Assembly (NCBI GenBank): GCA_001724245.1
Contig: MEDX01000074.1
Span: forward strand, 1-44,110
Length of the DNA: 44,110 nt
Direction: 5' to 3'
Source: Fonticula-like sp. SCN 57-25
Lineage: Eukaryota > Nucleariida > Rotosphaerida
Shown piece by piece: positions 30,973-41,351 of the stretch; the stretch's first letter is position 1; every line of letters starts with the position of its first letter. Both the position numbers and the translations under genes were made by a program. Below the pieces are notes generated by a model that saw only the letters and a program-made list of their open reading frames with translations, was not told the origin of the DNA and searched no databases.

Positions 30973-32557
30973 CTAAAACACAAGCAAAGCGTACATGGCG
31001 GCAACATGCTGCTCACCGCTCGGCATGGCGAGCCACAGCGCGGCCATCGCGTGCCGCTTGGCCGCGTCGCCCTGGACAACGAGCCACCCGCGCAGCCCGC
31101 CCTGCAAGCCAAAGCATACGCACATCCCCTCAACGCTCGCCTCCGAATGCGCATAGTCATCGCGCGCCTTTGCGCCTCCAACTGCACGCGCAGACGCAAT
31201 CGGCCTGCCCAGCCTTGCCTGCAGGTCATCGAGATGCCCGACCACCTGCTCGGCCAGCAGCGGCGTCAGTGCGGCAAAGCTCGACGCCATGTCGGAGCTA
31301 TTCACCCCCTTGGCGAGGCGCGCGCCAATCCCCTGGGCGATTACGGCCCCCTTGAAGCGATGAAAGGCGGTGTGGAAGGAGGCAAACGGGTCGTCGCGCG
31401 GCGCATTAACGCGGTCGGCGTACATGGCGCGGAGCGCCTCCTCCGAGGGAACCCCCCACGATTCGAGGTCGAGGCCGGCGAGGCCGCTGAAGCCGCCCGA
31501 AGGGGCGTTCTCCATGAACGGGACGTCGTACGAGGCGCACAGCGTCGCCACGTCTGCCATGGGGTGGCCAATCGTCGACAGCTCCCAGTCAAGCACGCCA
31601 ATAACGCGCGGCTCGGTCGGGTGGAATATCTGGAAAGGACAGTCAATACCACTTTTTGACTGCAGAAGCGTACAATGTTGTCCATCTTGTAGTCGCCGTG
31701 GACGATGGCGACCTCCTCCGGCGGAAGCCACTGCATCAGGCGCGCCCCAATCGCTTCCACATCGGCGATTCGCGGAACTGCCTCCGACACTTTTTCTGTT
31801 CAAAAGGTGAACATTCTATCACAGGACGGACCCCGCGTACCTTGCGCGAGGCTGACCTTTACGAGCGACTGTACCTGGCGACCGTAAAAGTCGCCGTGGC
31901 GGCCGTAAGTGTACAGGCCAACGGAGTGGGGGTTGATCCGATGCAGCGCGGCCAGCGTGTCAATAAGAGACGTATAGCTAAGCCAAGGTATAAGCAGACT
32001 ATCAACAATGGCAGGGGACGGACCACTGGGCTCGCTCCTGAGGCGAAAGCGACGCTAGCGCCGGGGAGGAGAATACGCGGCCGCGCACAAACTCCATGAT
32101 ATAAAAGGGGGCGCCCACAATGCTATCGTCTTCACACAAAAGATAAACACGCGGGACAGGAAAGTTTACGCGTCCAAGTGCCTGCATCACTCGAAACTCG
32201 CGTTCAACTGCGTGGGCCGACTTGCTCGCAGAGGCGCCTTTGGGCTTCATGCGCATCACAAACTTTGCATTGCTGTACGATTCCTCGCGTCAGTATTCAG
32301 CATATTGCACAGGCTGTATCAAATGCAAGTGTACCTTGTTTCTAGCAAGAATGTGGGGTTGGACTGCCCGACATTAAATTGGCGCACGCTGAGGGGCCCC
32401 ACAAAGCCATCGAGGTTGGATGCCAAGTACGTCGTCAACCTGCAGAATCACGCATCAGATCGCGCGTCTATTTTTTACGTTCAACGGCGCACTTTTGAAC
32501 GTCAAACGAGAACCGCGCCCTCACGTTGGACGTCGTCTGGCCTACCAGCTCCGCCAT
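30973..32557 (-). CDS. ACAD10/11-type aminoglycoside-phosphotransferase-fold kinase
   Basis: Six exons on the minus strand: 32557-32493, 32439-32335, 32272-32024, 31977-31841, 31795-31674 and 31629-30973, giving 444 aa. The order matches the kinase-like half of animal ACAD10/11: a LASNLDGF..PLSVRQF block, NVGQSNPTFLL nucleotide-binding loop, FVMRMKPKG with the ATP lysine, AVEREFRVMQAL, VPRVYLLCED, FYIMEFVRGRVF, ALHRIN, the catalytic HGDYKMDN near residues 218-225, and VLDWELSTIGHP with the metal Asp at 240. Catalytic residues are intact. There is no acyl-CoA dehydrogenase domain, so this is a stand-alone kinase. In animals the domain phosphorylates 4-hydroxyacyl-CoA for beta-oxidation; that role here is inferred from homology and from the neighbouring enoyl-CoA isomerase. 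Confidence 0.82.
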
Positions 32558-32748
32558 GCCCCACCCCTGTCTAGTGTCAACACTCACAACAACTATCTGG
32601 GGTAGATTCAGCCCTCGATGTCAGCGTTTGAGGCCTGTACGGTATACCGGTATGATACATAAAGTGACTTTTGTATTAACGCTGCATTAAAGCGAAATTT
32701 ATGCAATACTTATGCAAATAGCTCTTCAAGGCACTGATCACAAAATGC
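32558..32748. promoter_or_regulatory. Promoter of the kinase-fold gene / 3' end of ECI1, with a CGG-N4-CCG palindrome
   Basis: This 191-bp gap holds the 10-bp perfect palindrome CGGTATACCG at 32640-32649, inverted CGG half-sites of the type bound by Zn2Cys6 dimers. The AT-rich stretch next to ECI1 (about 32670-32740) is probably its 3' end. The string ACCGGTATGATAC is also seen near 12171 and may be chance. Confidence 0.4.
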
Positions 32749-33812
32749 TTACTTTTTGGTCGAACCAAACTTGGCCCTGTACGCTGCGAGGCGAGCCTTA
32801 AAGTCGGGTGCCTCGACGAGATCCCACATCTCAACTGCGACGGGGTCCCTACGTGCGCCCAATAGATAAGCAAAACGTTACTTTACAATAGAAACATACC
32901 GAATTTTGGGCATGAGGTCGAGCAGCCCATGGCGCAGGTACTTGACGGTCAGGCGCTGGGCGGCAGGGTCACGAGAGAGGGCCTCGTCGAGGACTCCGAG
33001 CGAACGCGGCAGCACCTATTCACGGCCGCCGCGGCATAATTAGCATACACATTCAAACATGCATTTCTAATAAGACAAACCATTTCTTCGTCGGCAGTGA
33101 TCTCGTCCACAAGGTTGATCGCCTTGGCGTCCTGGGGCGACACCTGCAACCCGAGCGGCAGCATGCGCTCGGCATGGTAGTGACCCACAACTTCGGCAAA
33201 GCGCAGGGCCACCCACTGCGGAACGGCAAGTCCGAGCGCCACTTCGTTCAGCCCAAGCTGGTACTTGGCCGGGCTCTACCGATCGCGTGAGCATCCGAGT
33301 ATCGAGGAACTTTCCTTCGTACAGCTACGCGATAGTTGCAGCTCAGGGCAAGGACCGTGCCGCCGGCCGGAGCATGGCCACGGATCGCGGCAACAGACAC
33401 AAGAGGGGAGGAGTAGAGAGTGTAGAAGACCTCAAAGATGTTGTCAAAAAAGGCCGTAAACTCGTCCTTCGGGCGATCAAACATGTCGAGATCGATGCCG
33501 ACACTGAAAAACTTGGGGATCGAGCCTAGCAAATATTGGTCAAACCGGTTCAGGGCCACAAATTAGCGCACTGGCGAGAACGAGGCCGCGGACAGTCGGG
33601 TCCGCCTCGAGCTCCTTGATGGCCGCCTGGATGTCAAGCACGAGCTCCGAGTTGAGCGCGTTCGCCTTGGGGCGATTCATGTTGATCACGCCCGCATAGG
33701 CGCCGGAGAGCGGGAGCAAATGACGCTCAACAGAAACCGTCGACAGTCCGCGACGCGCAAAGGCGCCCACCGTGCTTTGCAGCGACCGACTGGTAAAACC
33801 CCGCAGCATCAT
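32749..33812 (-). CDS. ECI1: Mitochondrial delta3,delta2-enoyl-CoA isomerase
   Basis: It moves cis-3 or trans-3 double bonds to trans-2 so unsaturated fatty acids can finish beta-oxidation. Five exons on the minus strand: 33812-33572, 33525-33323, 33275-33081, 33015-32900 and 32848-32749, giving 284 aa. The N-terminus (MMLRGFTSRSLQST...ARRGLSTV) is a typical mitochondrial presequence. The crotonase fold follows: MNRPKANALNSE, FFSVGIDLDMF, the oxyanion-hole HAPAGG, and GLNEVALGLAVPQW with the probable catalytic Glu at about 159, as in mitochondrial ECI1. C-terminal helices end FKARLAAYRAKFG without a clear peroxisomal SKL signal. Introns are 46, 47, 65 and 51 bp; two have the less common donors GTTTGT and GTATGT. 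Confidence 0.88.
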
Positions 33813-33956
33813 CCCCTCGTCTCGACCCTTGACAGCTTTGCTGAAGTGTTTTGGCCTGATTCAGGGGCAGATTTCAGTTTCCTAGACCCGATTCAGGGGT
33901 AGATTTTGGTTACGTGGCCGGGGGAACCAGTTCGACGCACCACGACAACAATCACC
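33813..33956. promoter_or_regulatory. ECI1 divergent promoter with repeated AGGGG elements
   Basis: The 144 bp between the ECI1 and acidic-protein starts contain CCCCT at 33813-33817 and AGGGG at 33863-33867 and 33895-33899. The last two are embedded in a direct repeat of about 17 bp (GATTCAGGGGCAGATTT at 33858, GATTCAGGGGTAGATTT at 33890), period 32 bp. AGGGG is the core of the fungal stress-response element bound by Msn2/4-type factors. Confidence 0.6.
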
Positions 33957-34636
33957 ATGGCCGCCCTCGGGAGGTTTCTCTCTGCGTTTTCGAGGTGTTG
34001 CTCTAGGAGATACGAGGACGACGAAGACTTGCGCGTGCGCACTTTCCTCATCTCAATGGCATCACTAACAGGCGGCTTTTAAAGAATCTCGAGTTTACAA
34101 ATCTCTTGCTGGACGACGAAGACGACGAGGCATCCATCACTGACGGCCAGCTCCATGGCCTCACTGCCGCCGTCCAGCAGCAGGTGCGACGACACGCTTT
34201 ATCTCTTCTTTTTCCCGCACCCTTGTGCTCTACTGTAAACATGTACTTACTGGCCGATCTGCTATAGATCCGACTTTCAGAGGCTCAGGAGCTGCAGCGG
34301 CGGCTCGAGCAGGCGGACGAAGAGCAGCAGGCGGAGGTCCAGCGCGACGATATCCTCAATAGATCGCTGCGGGCGTCCACAGCTCCGTCAGCCGCAGCGC
34401 TTCCTGCGAAGCGTTTTGAGCTTAGTGAAGATCTGGAGAGCCAAGTTGACGCCATCTTGAACGAGACGCCAGGGCGCGCCGAGCGCAGCATGTTTGGCGA
34501 TGCTTATGACACCTCGTTTGCAAGGGAGCCGATGGACGACTTTGATCTGGGAGACATTGACGATGAACTGGACGCGCTGGATCTGTCGGCATACGATCAC
34601 GCCTACGTGCCGCCATCGAGCAAGGAGACGAAATAG
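33957..34636 (+). CDS. Small acidic coiled-coil protein, family not recognised
   Basis: Exons 33957-34034, 34085-34180 and 34268-34636, giving 180 aa. The N-terminus MAALGRFLSAFSRCCSRRYE is basic and amphipathic with two adjacent Cys, so membrane attachment is possible. Then come an acidic stretch (LLLDDEDDEAS), a probable coiled coil (LSEAQELQRRLEQADEEQQA), and an acidic tail (DDFDLGDIDDELDALDLSAY) ending PPSSKETK. Splice phases agree and coding bias is good throughout. The first intron ends AAAG. I do not recognise the family. Shared promoter with ECI1. Confidence 0.65.
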
Positions 34637-34807
34637 ACTGTGCAGTTTTTGTTGTTTGATCTCGCCCGTGTACGATACGAACCCGACGTATAATTATTTA
34701 CGCACAAAAGAAATGAATTCGCAACTATTATTAATGCTCTTTCCCCCTTCATTTCATTGCCAAACAATGCAAGAATTTTCCAAAACAGCGGCGCTGCTGG
34801 CCGTGCC

Positions 34808-36703
34808 TCAATCGGCCCTCAAGTCGTACACGTGCGCGCACCCGTCGTCGCCGCAAGAAATGTACACGGGCCTCGACTTGTGGAACAAAACATCGCGCAC
34901 CTCGCGGTCCTCGTGGCTCTTGAGGACGGTGGCGACGGTGCCGTCCACGAGGTTGAAGAGGAAGACGCGGCCGTCCACGGTGGGCGCAGCGAGGACGCGG
35001 CCATTCGAGGCGATCTTGATCAGCCACGAGTTGGAGTGATACTCTTCCGACAAGTAGCGCCGCATGTCCTCGAGCTCAAACAGCCCATCGTCCGCCTTTG
35101 GCAGCGTCAGCTTGTGCAGCGTACACGAATTGGATTGCGAAACTGGAGGGGCAGGTTAGTTTTTTGAGGCGCAGTTGATTGTCGCGCGTACTCTTTGCCT
35201 CGTCGCCTTCGCCCTCGATCAGCTCGACGCCGCGCGACAGCACATAAAGCGCCCCCTCAAGCGCGGGCAAAACTGGCGACTGGAGAAGGCAGACATAGTC
35301 ACAGTACGACGAGTACGGCGTGTCAAACGTTTGCAGCAGCTGCCGCGGCGACAGAGTGAGTCACTTGAACAGAGAAAACCGCCTAAATTGCGCACCATAG
35401 TCTGCTCAAAATCAAAGAGGCGAATGGTGTGGTCGCACGACGCGACAAAATACTTGTTGGCCGTGCCCGGAATGAAGCACGCGTTAAAGGCCATGCAGGT
35501 GATGTTGTCGGTGAAGCGGACCCACGTTGTGCACGTCAGCCAGTCGTCAGACATGGCCCAGCGGATGATGTAGCCGTCCTGGCTGGTACTCAAAAGGTAG
35601 TTTTGGCCATTGAATTCGACGCGCTGGACGGACAAAACCTCTTCTTCGTGCCCCGAAAGTGTCTGCAAAACCTTGCCGGTAGTCGTATCAAACAGCTGCG
35701 TCGCAGGCCGCGTTAGTGGAAATCGCAGCCAACAACGTCCTGCGCGTACCTTGAGTGACGTCGGCATAATGTGATTGTCATTGTCCTCGAGCGACCACCG
35801 CTTGCGGTCCTTGCGCTTGCCAGCCACCACGAGGTACTGGCCGTCGCGCAAAAAGTCGCCGCAGTAAAACTCGTCAATGTTGGGCTCGTCCAGGTCGCGC
35901 AGGCACGTAAGCATTTCCCACGTGCGCGTGTCCCACAGCTTCACCTCGCCGTACGAGCTGAACGTGGCCAGCATCTCGCCGTCGTCAGAGAGGCGCATGC
36001 ACAGGATGGCGCCGCTGCTTCGTAGCGTCGCGACAGGATGCGACACGTTGGCGTCGGAAAACGAAATTTCGGGGAACGCTATCAACTCTTCCTTCTTGCT
36101 CTTGGCAACCAGCGCAGCAATATGACCGGCGTTCCAAGTCGACTTGTTGGTGGGCTCGGAGTCGGCCTTGGCGGCGGCAGCGGCCGGCGCCTTCTTCTTG
36201 GGCGACCGCTTTGGCGTTGGTGCGGCCTCGCCCTCCCCTTCGGGTGCGCCTTCCGCCTTGTCAGCGCGCTTCGCAGCAGCGCCACCACTGCTCTTGCGAG
36301 CCCGCGGCTTTGCCTTGGGTTTCTCCTCCGCCGGCTGCCCGTCAGCACTCGCGGCCGCTCCCTCCTCGCCATCTTCCGTCTTGCCCTTCTTGGGCGAGCG
36401 AGGCTTGGCAGGCGATCTTGGCTTTGACGGCGACTTTGACGGTGACTTTGAAGGAGACTTTGTTGGCGACGTCGCCGGCGCCGAGTCCACGTCCATCGAG
36501 TCCGCATCGGTGGCGGCAGACGATTCGGCGGCGGGTTGCTTGGCCTTGGCGGGCCGCTTCCGCTTGGGCGGCGACGGCGGCGCCGCGGCCGCAACAGCGT
36601 CCACCTCCATGGCGTCGTTCGTGCTAACCTGTATCAAGTCGCCCTCCTGCGGAGCCGCAGTTGCCGGCTCAGCCTCGGCCGCCTTTCCCTTTCGCGGCGG
36701 CAT
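34808..36703 (-). CDS. WD40-repeat protein with SPxK-rich N-terminal tail
   Basis: Exons on the minus strand: 36703-35750, 35695-35396, 35339-35192 and 35142-34808, giving 578 aa. The first 190 residues are disordered and highly charged, with TKSPSKSPSKSPSKPRSPAK-type SPxK motifs and KRKRP stretches that suggest nuclear or DNA association. From about residue 195 a WD40 propeller follows: ILCMRLSDDGEMLATFSSYG...KLWDTRTWE, LVVAGKRKDRKRW, LSVQRVEFNGQNYLLSTSQDGYIIRW, ITCMAFNACF...KYFVASCDHTIRLFDF, YSSYCDYVCLL, ASNGRVLAAPTVDGRVFLFN, and YISCGDDGCAHVYDL at the end. About seven blades fit. The orthologue is not recognised; chromatin function is an inference from the tail. Divergent from the CENP-P-like gene across 126 bp. 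Confidence 0.75.
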
Positions 36704-36829
36704 CGATTGCAAAAACGCTGCTGACTGTCAAGCGTCGAGTTTGGAGCGGATTTCGTTGATAGCCGTTACGATCCTCGATTTGGCGCGCTTTTGACAGGTC
36801 GCGAATTGGAGGACCGACGCGCTGCCAAG

Positions 36830-38058
36830 ATGGAGTCGGACCCGCAGCGCCTCGAGGACCTCGCAGCGACGTACCGCCAAATTCAGACGGAAATTGTGCG
36901 GGTTTATAAAGCGATGTGGGGTGTTTGGCTTACTTTTTCGCGCTAGTCGAGCACGGGCCTCACGACCGCGATGCCCGAGGTCGACCGCGAGGCGATCCAC
37001 CGCGACAATGAAGGGAGGAGAAAGCTGGCAGCAGAAGTGGACTTTTTGACAGCGGAGGTAAGCGCGCTGGAGGCGCAGCTTCAGCTGGAGGCGGATCAGT
37101 CGGTTTCGGCCGATCAGGCGCGACAGGCAATGTACGTGAGCCGACCCCTATGATCTTTTGCTCATCCTTGGCCGCAAGGGACGCGCTGCTGGAAGAGAGC
37201 GACAGGAACTTTCTTGCCAGCCTTGCGAACGAGGAGGACGACGACATCGAAACGAATTTTAATATCCTACTAAAAGTACGTGTTGGTGCTCCTTGCATAG
37301 TATCTTTGTGCTTACGCACTACTTTCTCCAGGCTCAGTCGGACACATCGCTGGCCAACATCACCTTCTTGTCAAAGTCGGTTGAGCGCGCAGTCGTGCGG
37401 GGCGCCCGTACGTCCATCAATATCCCAATTGTAGACACTTATTTTTGTGCTTGCAGCCGTGCGCCAGTATTCGTTCACCGGCGTCTGCTTTGGCGTCTAC
37501 TTTTCACTCTTGATCGGGGTCGACGACAAATCGCTGAGCGTGACCGAGCTCGTTGCGCGCGTCAGCCCGGACGCCGCGCACGAGCTGGATGCGTTCATTC
37601 AGTATGTGCAGACCGAATACGCTTTGCTCCCGTTTTTCCGCGGCTTTTCGAGATACTGCCGCCTCCGACAGGCGCGCATGGACCTGTTCCGGACCCTTCT
37701 TCAGGACTACCCAGACCATACGTCGCTCGGCGCGCAGCCGCTTGAGCTTTCCCGGCGCATCACAATTGGGCGCAGGCGCGGCGCTGTGCGGGACGCCATC
37801 CAGGTGGAGCTTTTGTGGCTGCTCGAGGCGCAGCAAGACGGGACAGTAAAGTCGCGGGTATCACTCGTTGTGTCTCCCCTACGTAAAGGTACGGCACGTT
37901 ATGAATTGTGGCAAGGCTGACGCACTGTCGCAGTTACGAATAGCGATGATAGAGCGCTGCTCGAGTCACTCACGAGCAAATTTGCGTCAGCGGTGCAGCT
38001 GCGTGGGCTCGTGCGCGCGGCCGACGACGTCTGCCGGGTCATCTGCGGCTACAACTGA
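36830..38058 (+). CDS. CENP-P-like inner kinetochore protein (Ctf19/Fta2 family)
   Basis: Six exons: 36830-36895, 36947-37131, 37179-37275, 37332-37407, 37457-37888 and 37934-38058, giving 326 aa. An N-terminal coiled coil (RRKLAAEVDFLTAEVSALEA) is followed by a globular half with the CENP-P pattern: YSFTGVCFGVYFSLLIG, a VTELVARVSPDAAHELDAFI strand-helix, LPFFRGFSRYCRLRQARMDL (compare the FFRS...Y...R block), LLQDYP, then WLLEAQQDGTV and a final helix AVQLRGLVRAADDVCRVI. In the constitutive centromere network CENP-P pairs with CENP-O. The similarity is fold-like rather than strong, so the assignment is moderate. The first donor is read as GTGCGG at 36896; GTTTAT at 36902 would add two residues. 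Confidence 0.6.
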
Positions 38059-38136
38059 GGGATTTTGTATAATACATTGTTTAGATTATTACCAATAATA
38101 CACAGCATTGAACTGAAATATCCTATCAAAAACCGG

Positions 38137-40907
38137 CTACCAGTGCTTGGACGGCCTATGGAGCCCTTCCCGCGCCTCGAAAATGGTACGGCTGAACGAG
38201 CTAAACATATTCCCTACAAACAGTTTCGCTCCCTATGACCGTGTCAGTTTTCAATCAGGTCAATCATATGCACGCACCAGGGCAACCTGCTGATCAAAGA
38301 GCGACAGCTCGATCGGGTCAAAGTCGTTTCGCGCGAGCGACTCGCGGCCGAGCACGTCGGTGATGAGACGCACGTCAAACACCTTGCCCAGCTTGCCGAG
38401 GTCGTACTGCGAGTCCACTCCCGACGGCGCCGCGCTGTGAATGTCGGTGAGCACGTACACGACGCTGTCGGCTGCGATGCCGGCCTGCTCCATGACGGTG
38501 AGCATGTGCGCCACGGTAGGGAGGCAGCGCGCGCGCCGCGACGGGTCCTGCACCGTACTGCACTTGATGTGGTAGTCCTGGCCGTACCGGACGTGCACGG
38601 CGTAGTAACCGCCCGAGCCGCCGATCTGGATGTGCGCGGCGGCGCGCGCGAGCGACCGAAGCGGATCAATGGGTCGTATTTTAGTGGCAATGCTCGCGTA
38701 GAGAGCGCTAAGAGGCAGTTAAATGTGCGTTCATACAGACTCTTGTCGTGTGCGCACTTGTCCATCATGCTCTCAAATTCGGTGAAGGCTCGACTAAAGT
38801 TTTTGTGACCAAAATCTGTGCTCCAGAAAAGGACGCTCAGCGGCAGCACGCGCGCCGTGACTGGCCCTAGAGCCTTTTTGATTTTTGCAAACGGCATCAA
38901 GTACATCTTTTGCAGCACGCCGACATTGTCATACTATCGGTGCGCGCGGTGTGAGAACGGGCGCCGAAAATCGCGTCAGACGGTACCGATAGCCGCAGGA
39001 TCTTGTCATAGTACGCCTCGGTGCTTGATAGCGGCGAGTGCGTGTACAGCGGGTTGTGCATCAGGGTGTCAAGGTGCTCGTGCCCCATGCGGGCATAGAA
39101 CGCGGCGTACGGCACAGTGCGGCAGGGCAGGTGGCTCAGGGCGCCCACGTCAAAGTAGTCCTCGCTCGGCGACCAGTGGTAGTCCATCACATTGAACGTG
39201 TAGTTCCAGTCGCCTGATACACAAACAGCCATCCGTAAACAATCAATAAACATCAAGTAACAAGGATGCGCGCACCGCCAGCGACGCGGTATCCAACAAA
39301 AGGCAGGACGAGCACGCGATTCAGCAGGATGGACATTGCGCAGGCGCACCTAAGAGCTATCAGCTGGTTGTTGAGCTACAGAGTAGGCGTTAGGGGCAGC
39401 CGCATTCGGCGTCTGTGCGTACCTGCTCCCACGGCGTGTATACAAGGAACCGCGACGCTGCCCAGTTGATCGGCTGCTTGCTGGCGGGCGCAATGCCCGA
39501 CTGGCGGTCGCCCTCGAGCACCGCCTCGGAAGGGTCCGGCCGATGGATCGCGAAATCAAGGCGGGAAAGTACGCGGGAATGGTCGAGAAACACACCGAGA
39601 CCGGTGCGCGGGGGCTGCCTGTTGATATCATCGGTCCATACACCTGCAAACATGGCTTCATATCTGGAAAGACAAGCAAAAATGAGTGAATGCTGACATG
39701 AGCTATGCGAATCGGACCTAATGTTCCATGCATCCCACGCAAGGCTGGCCGCCGAGCTCGGTGCGTCACCGAGTACTTCAACGACAGCCGACCCGCTCGG
39801 AAGGAAAAGGGCCAAGTCCCAAAACTCGCGCGTCGTATGCAACGCGTTCTTGTCCAGTGCGTCGATGACGAGCACGTCGATGGTGGGCAGCATATCCTGC
39901 AGGTCGGCGGGGCGCGTAATATGAATGATGCGCTTCGGGGTGTCGTCCGTGTCGACGGCCAGCTCACGCCAGCCGACAACGGCAGCTTTATTGAATCCAT
40001 GCTCGCAGAGCGACTCGCTTGAGATGGTCGACTGCCAAAATGCGGCCGCATTGGCCCCGCGGCCGACTTCGACCTCACAGTCGGATGACCATTCGCCGCT
40101 GCCGAGGCGGTCCAGGCACTTTGACGTCTGTGCGATGCACGGCCACCGCGCAACGGCGTTCTCAAGCGTCTCCGAGAAAGACGCAATGACGACGATCAGC
40201 GGCTGGACCGGGTCGCGCGCCGTTCGAGCGCCGGCTGCAGCCCGCGCGTCATCAACGATAGCATGCGGCGAGTCATGAAGACGAAGCCCAACAGGGACAC
40301 CGCTATGGGGCCGCACGCGTACTAGTCGTGACGTAGAGTACAAGCTGTAAAACGAACAGGGTTAGAATATGACTTGTCGGCCAGTGTTTCCGTACGCGCA
40401 ATGCCCAAAGTCAACTACGCTGAGGTCAACATCCGGTAGGATCTTGAAGATCATCGGGAGCGCAGTCTCTATAGCCTTTTGAGCAGGTCTATGCGACGTG
40501 GCAACATGCCAGCACTTTGCTGGTGATGCAGCTTTGATCTGCTCAGAGATCAACAGGGAAGCGGCGCCTACCGTCAGCACCCCATCAGCAGAGGGTATGC
40601 TGGAGATCTCGATCCACAATAGTGCGCAGCCGCTCTTGTCCGGGCTCACAGGCCCATCGTCAACAAGATATCGCGTGCCGCACGATATCACGTTGGGGGC
40701 GTCGCATGCTTCGTGGGCGAGCCACCCGGGACTTTGTAGGGGGCACTCTACATCGTCGGCCGCGCGGCTGGGGCGAACCTCGGCATTGGCATCGCGATAA
40801 GCAAGCGAGTACGCATCTCCGTCGTCCGGCGACATGTATCTAATTAAACATACAAGACATACAACGAGCACCAGGAGCAGCGGTGACTGTCGCCGGCACC
40901 GTCGCAT
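38137..40907 (-). CDS. O-fucosyltransferase-like type II membrane protein
   Basis: Eight exons on the minus strand: 40907-40396, 40344-39718, 39663-39423, 39375-39276, 39213-38987, 38933-38737, 38707-38278 and 38232-38137, giving 809 aa. A signal-anchor (LLLVLVVCLVCLIRYM) follows MRRCRRQSP. About 400 residues of unassigned luminal sequence come before the GT region: WEQLNNQLIALRCA..., NRVLVLPFVG, WSPSEDYFDVGALSHLPCR, HIQIGGSGGYYAVHVRYGQDY, VVYVLTDIHSAAPSG, and a C-terminal FVGNMFSSFSRTIFEAREG. The N-N-Q then L-V-L-P, H-x-R and G-N-x-F-S-S-F-x-R landmarks match the GDP-fucose O-fucosyltransferase-like superfamily. The donor sugar is not proven. The intron at 38708-38736 is only 29 bp. The last exon, after a 45-bp intron, supplies the expected C-terminus. 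Confidence 0.6.
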
Positions 40908-41351
40908 CCTGAAGCGCGCCTCCTTTTCCGCCGACGATCACCTTTCAATCTGCCAAACAGGAATGCTGATGTCACGATTTCGGTTCCTGTTCGAATCGGA
41001 TCGAATGGTTCAAACAACACGAAAGGTCCGCGGAACTGGTCCATAGATACACGCAATAATATCAAAATTTTACTCGGTAAATATGCTAAAGTTGGTCTTA
41101 CATGCCCTGGTAGTATGGCTCTACAAGCGGTTCCTACGCGTTCTACACCTCGTTCCCTTTCGCGCTAAAATCCTGGCGAGCAATTGCCTCACGAACACAC
41201 AGCATTCCACAAAGGAGAAAGCGCGCTTGGCATATCAGCCAAACTTATTCATGACGAGTCTTTAAGTCTGCCAGTAAGCGCCATGGATAACAAACCAGCC
41301 AAGGAAAGAACAAAACGTTTTGTAAAAAGTCTAATTAATATGTGAATACAA
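40908..41351. promoter_or_regulatory. Promoter of the O-fucosyltransferase-like gene and 3' end of the KxDL-like gene
   Basis: No exon is supported across 444 bp. A short plus-strand ORF at 41083-41265 has poor coding bias. The sequence CTGTTCGAATCGG near 40987 resembles a tRNA B box but no A box or cloverleaf can be folded around it. The AT-rich end next to 41340 is a likely 3' processing region. Confidence 0.4.

Noticed and set aside
40980-41060. tRNA-like B box (TGTTCGAATCGG)
   Set aside because: No matching A box, anticodon arm or acceptor stem could be formed around it.
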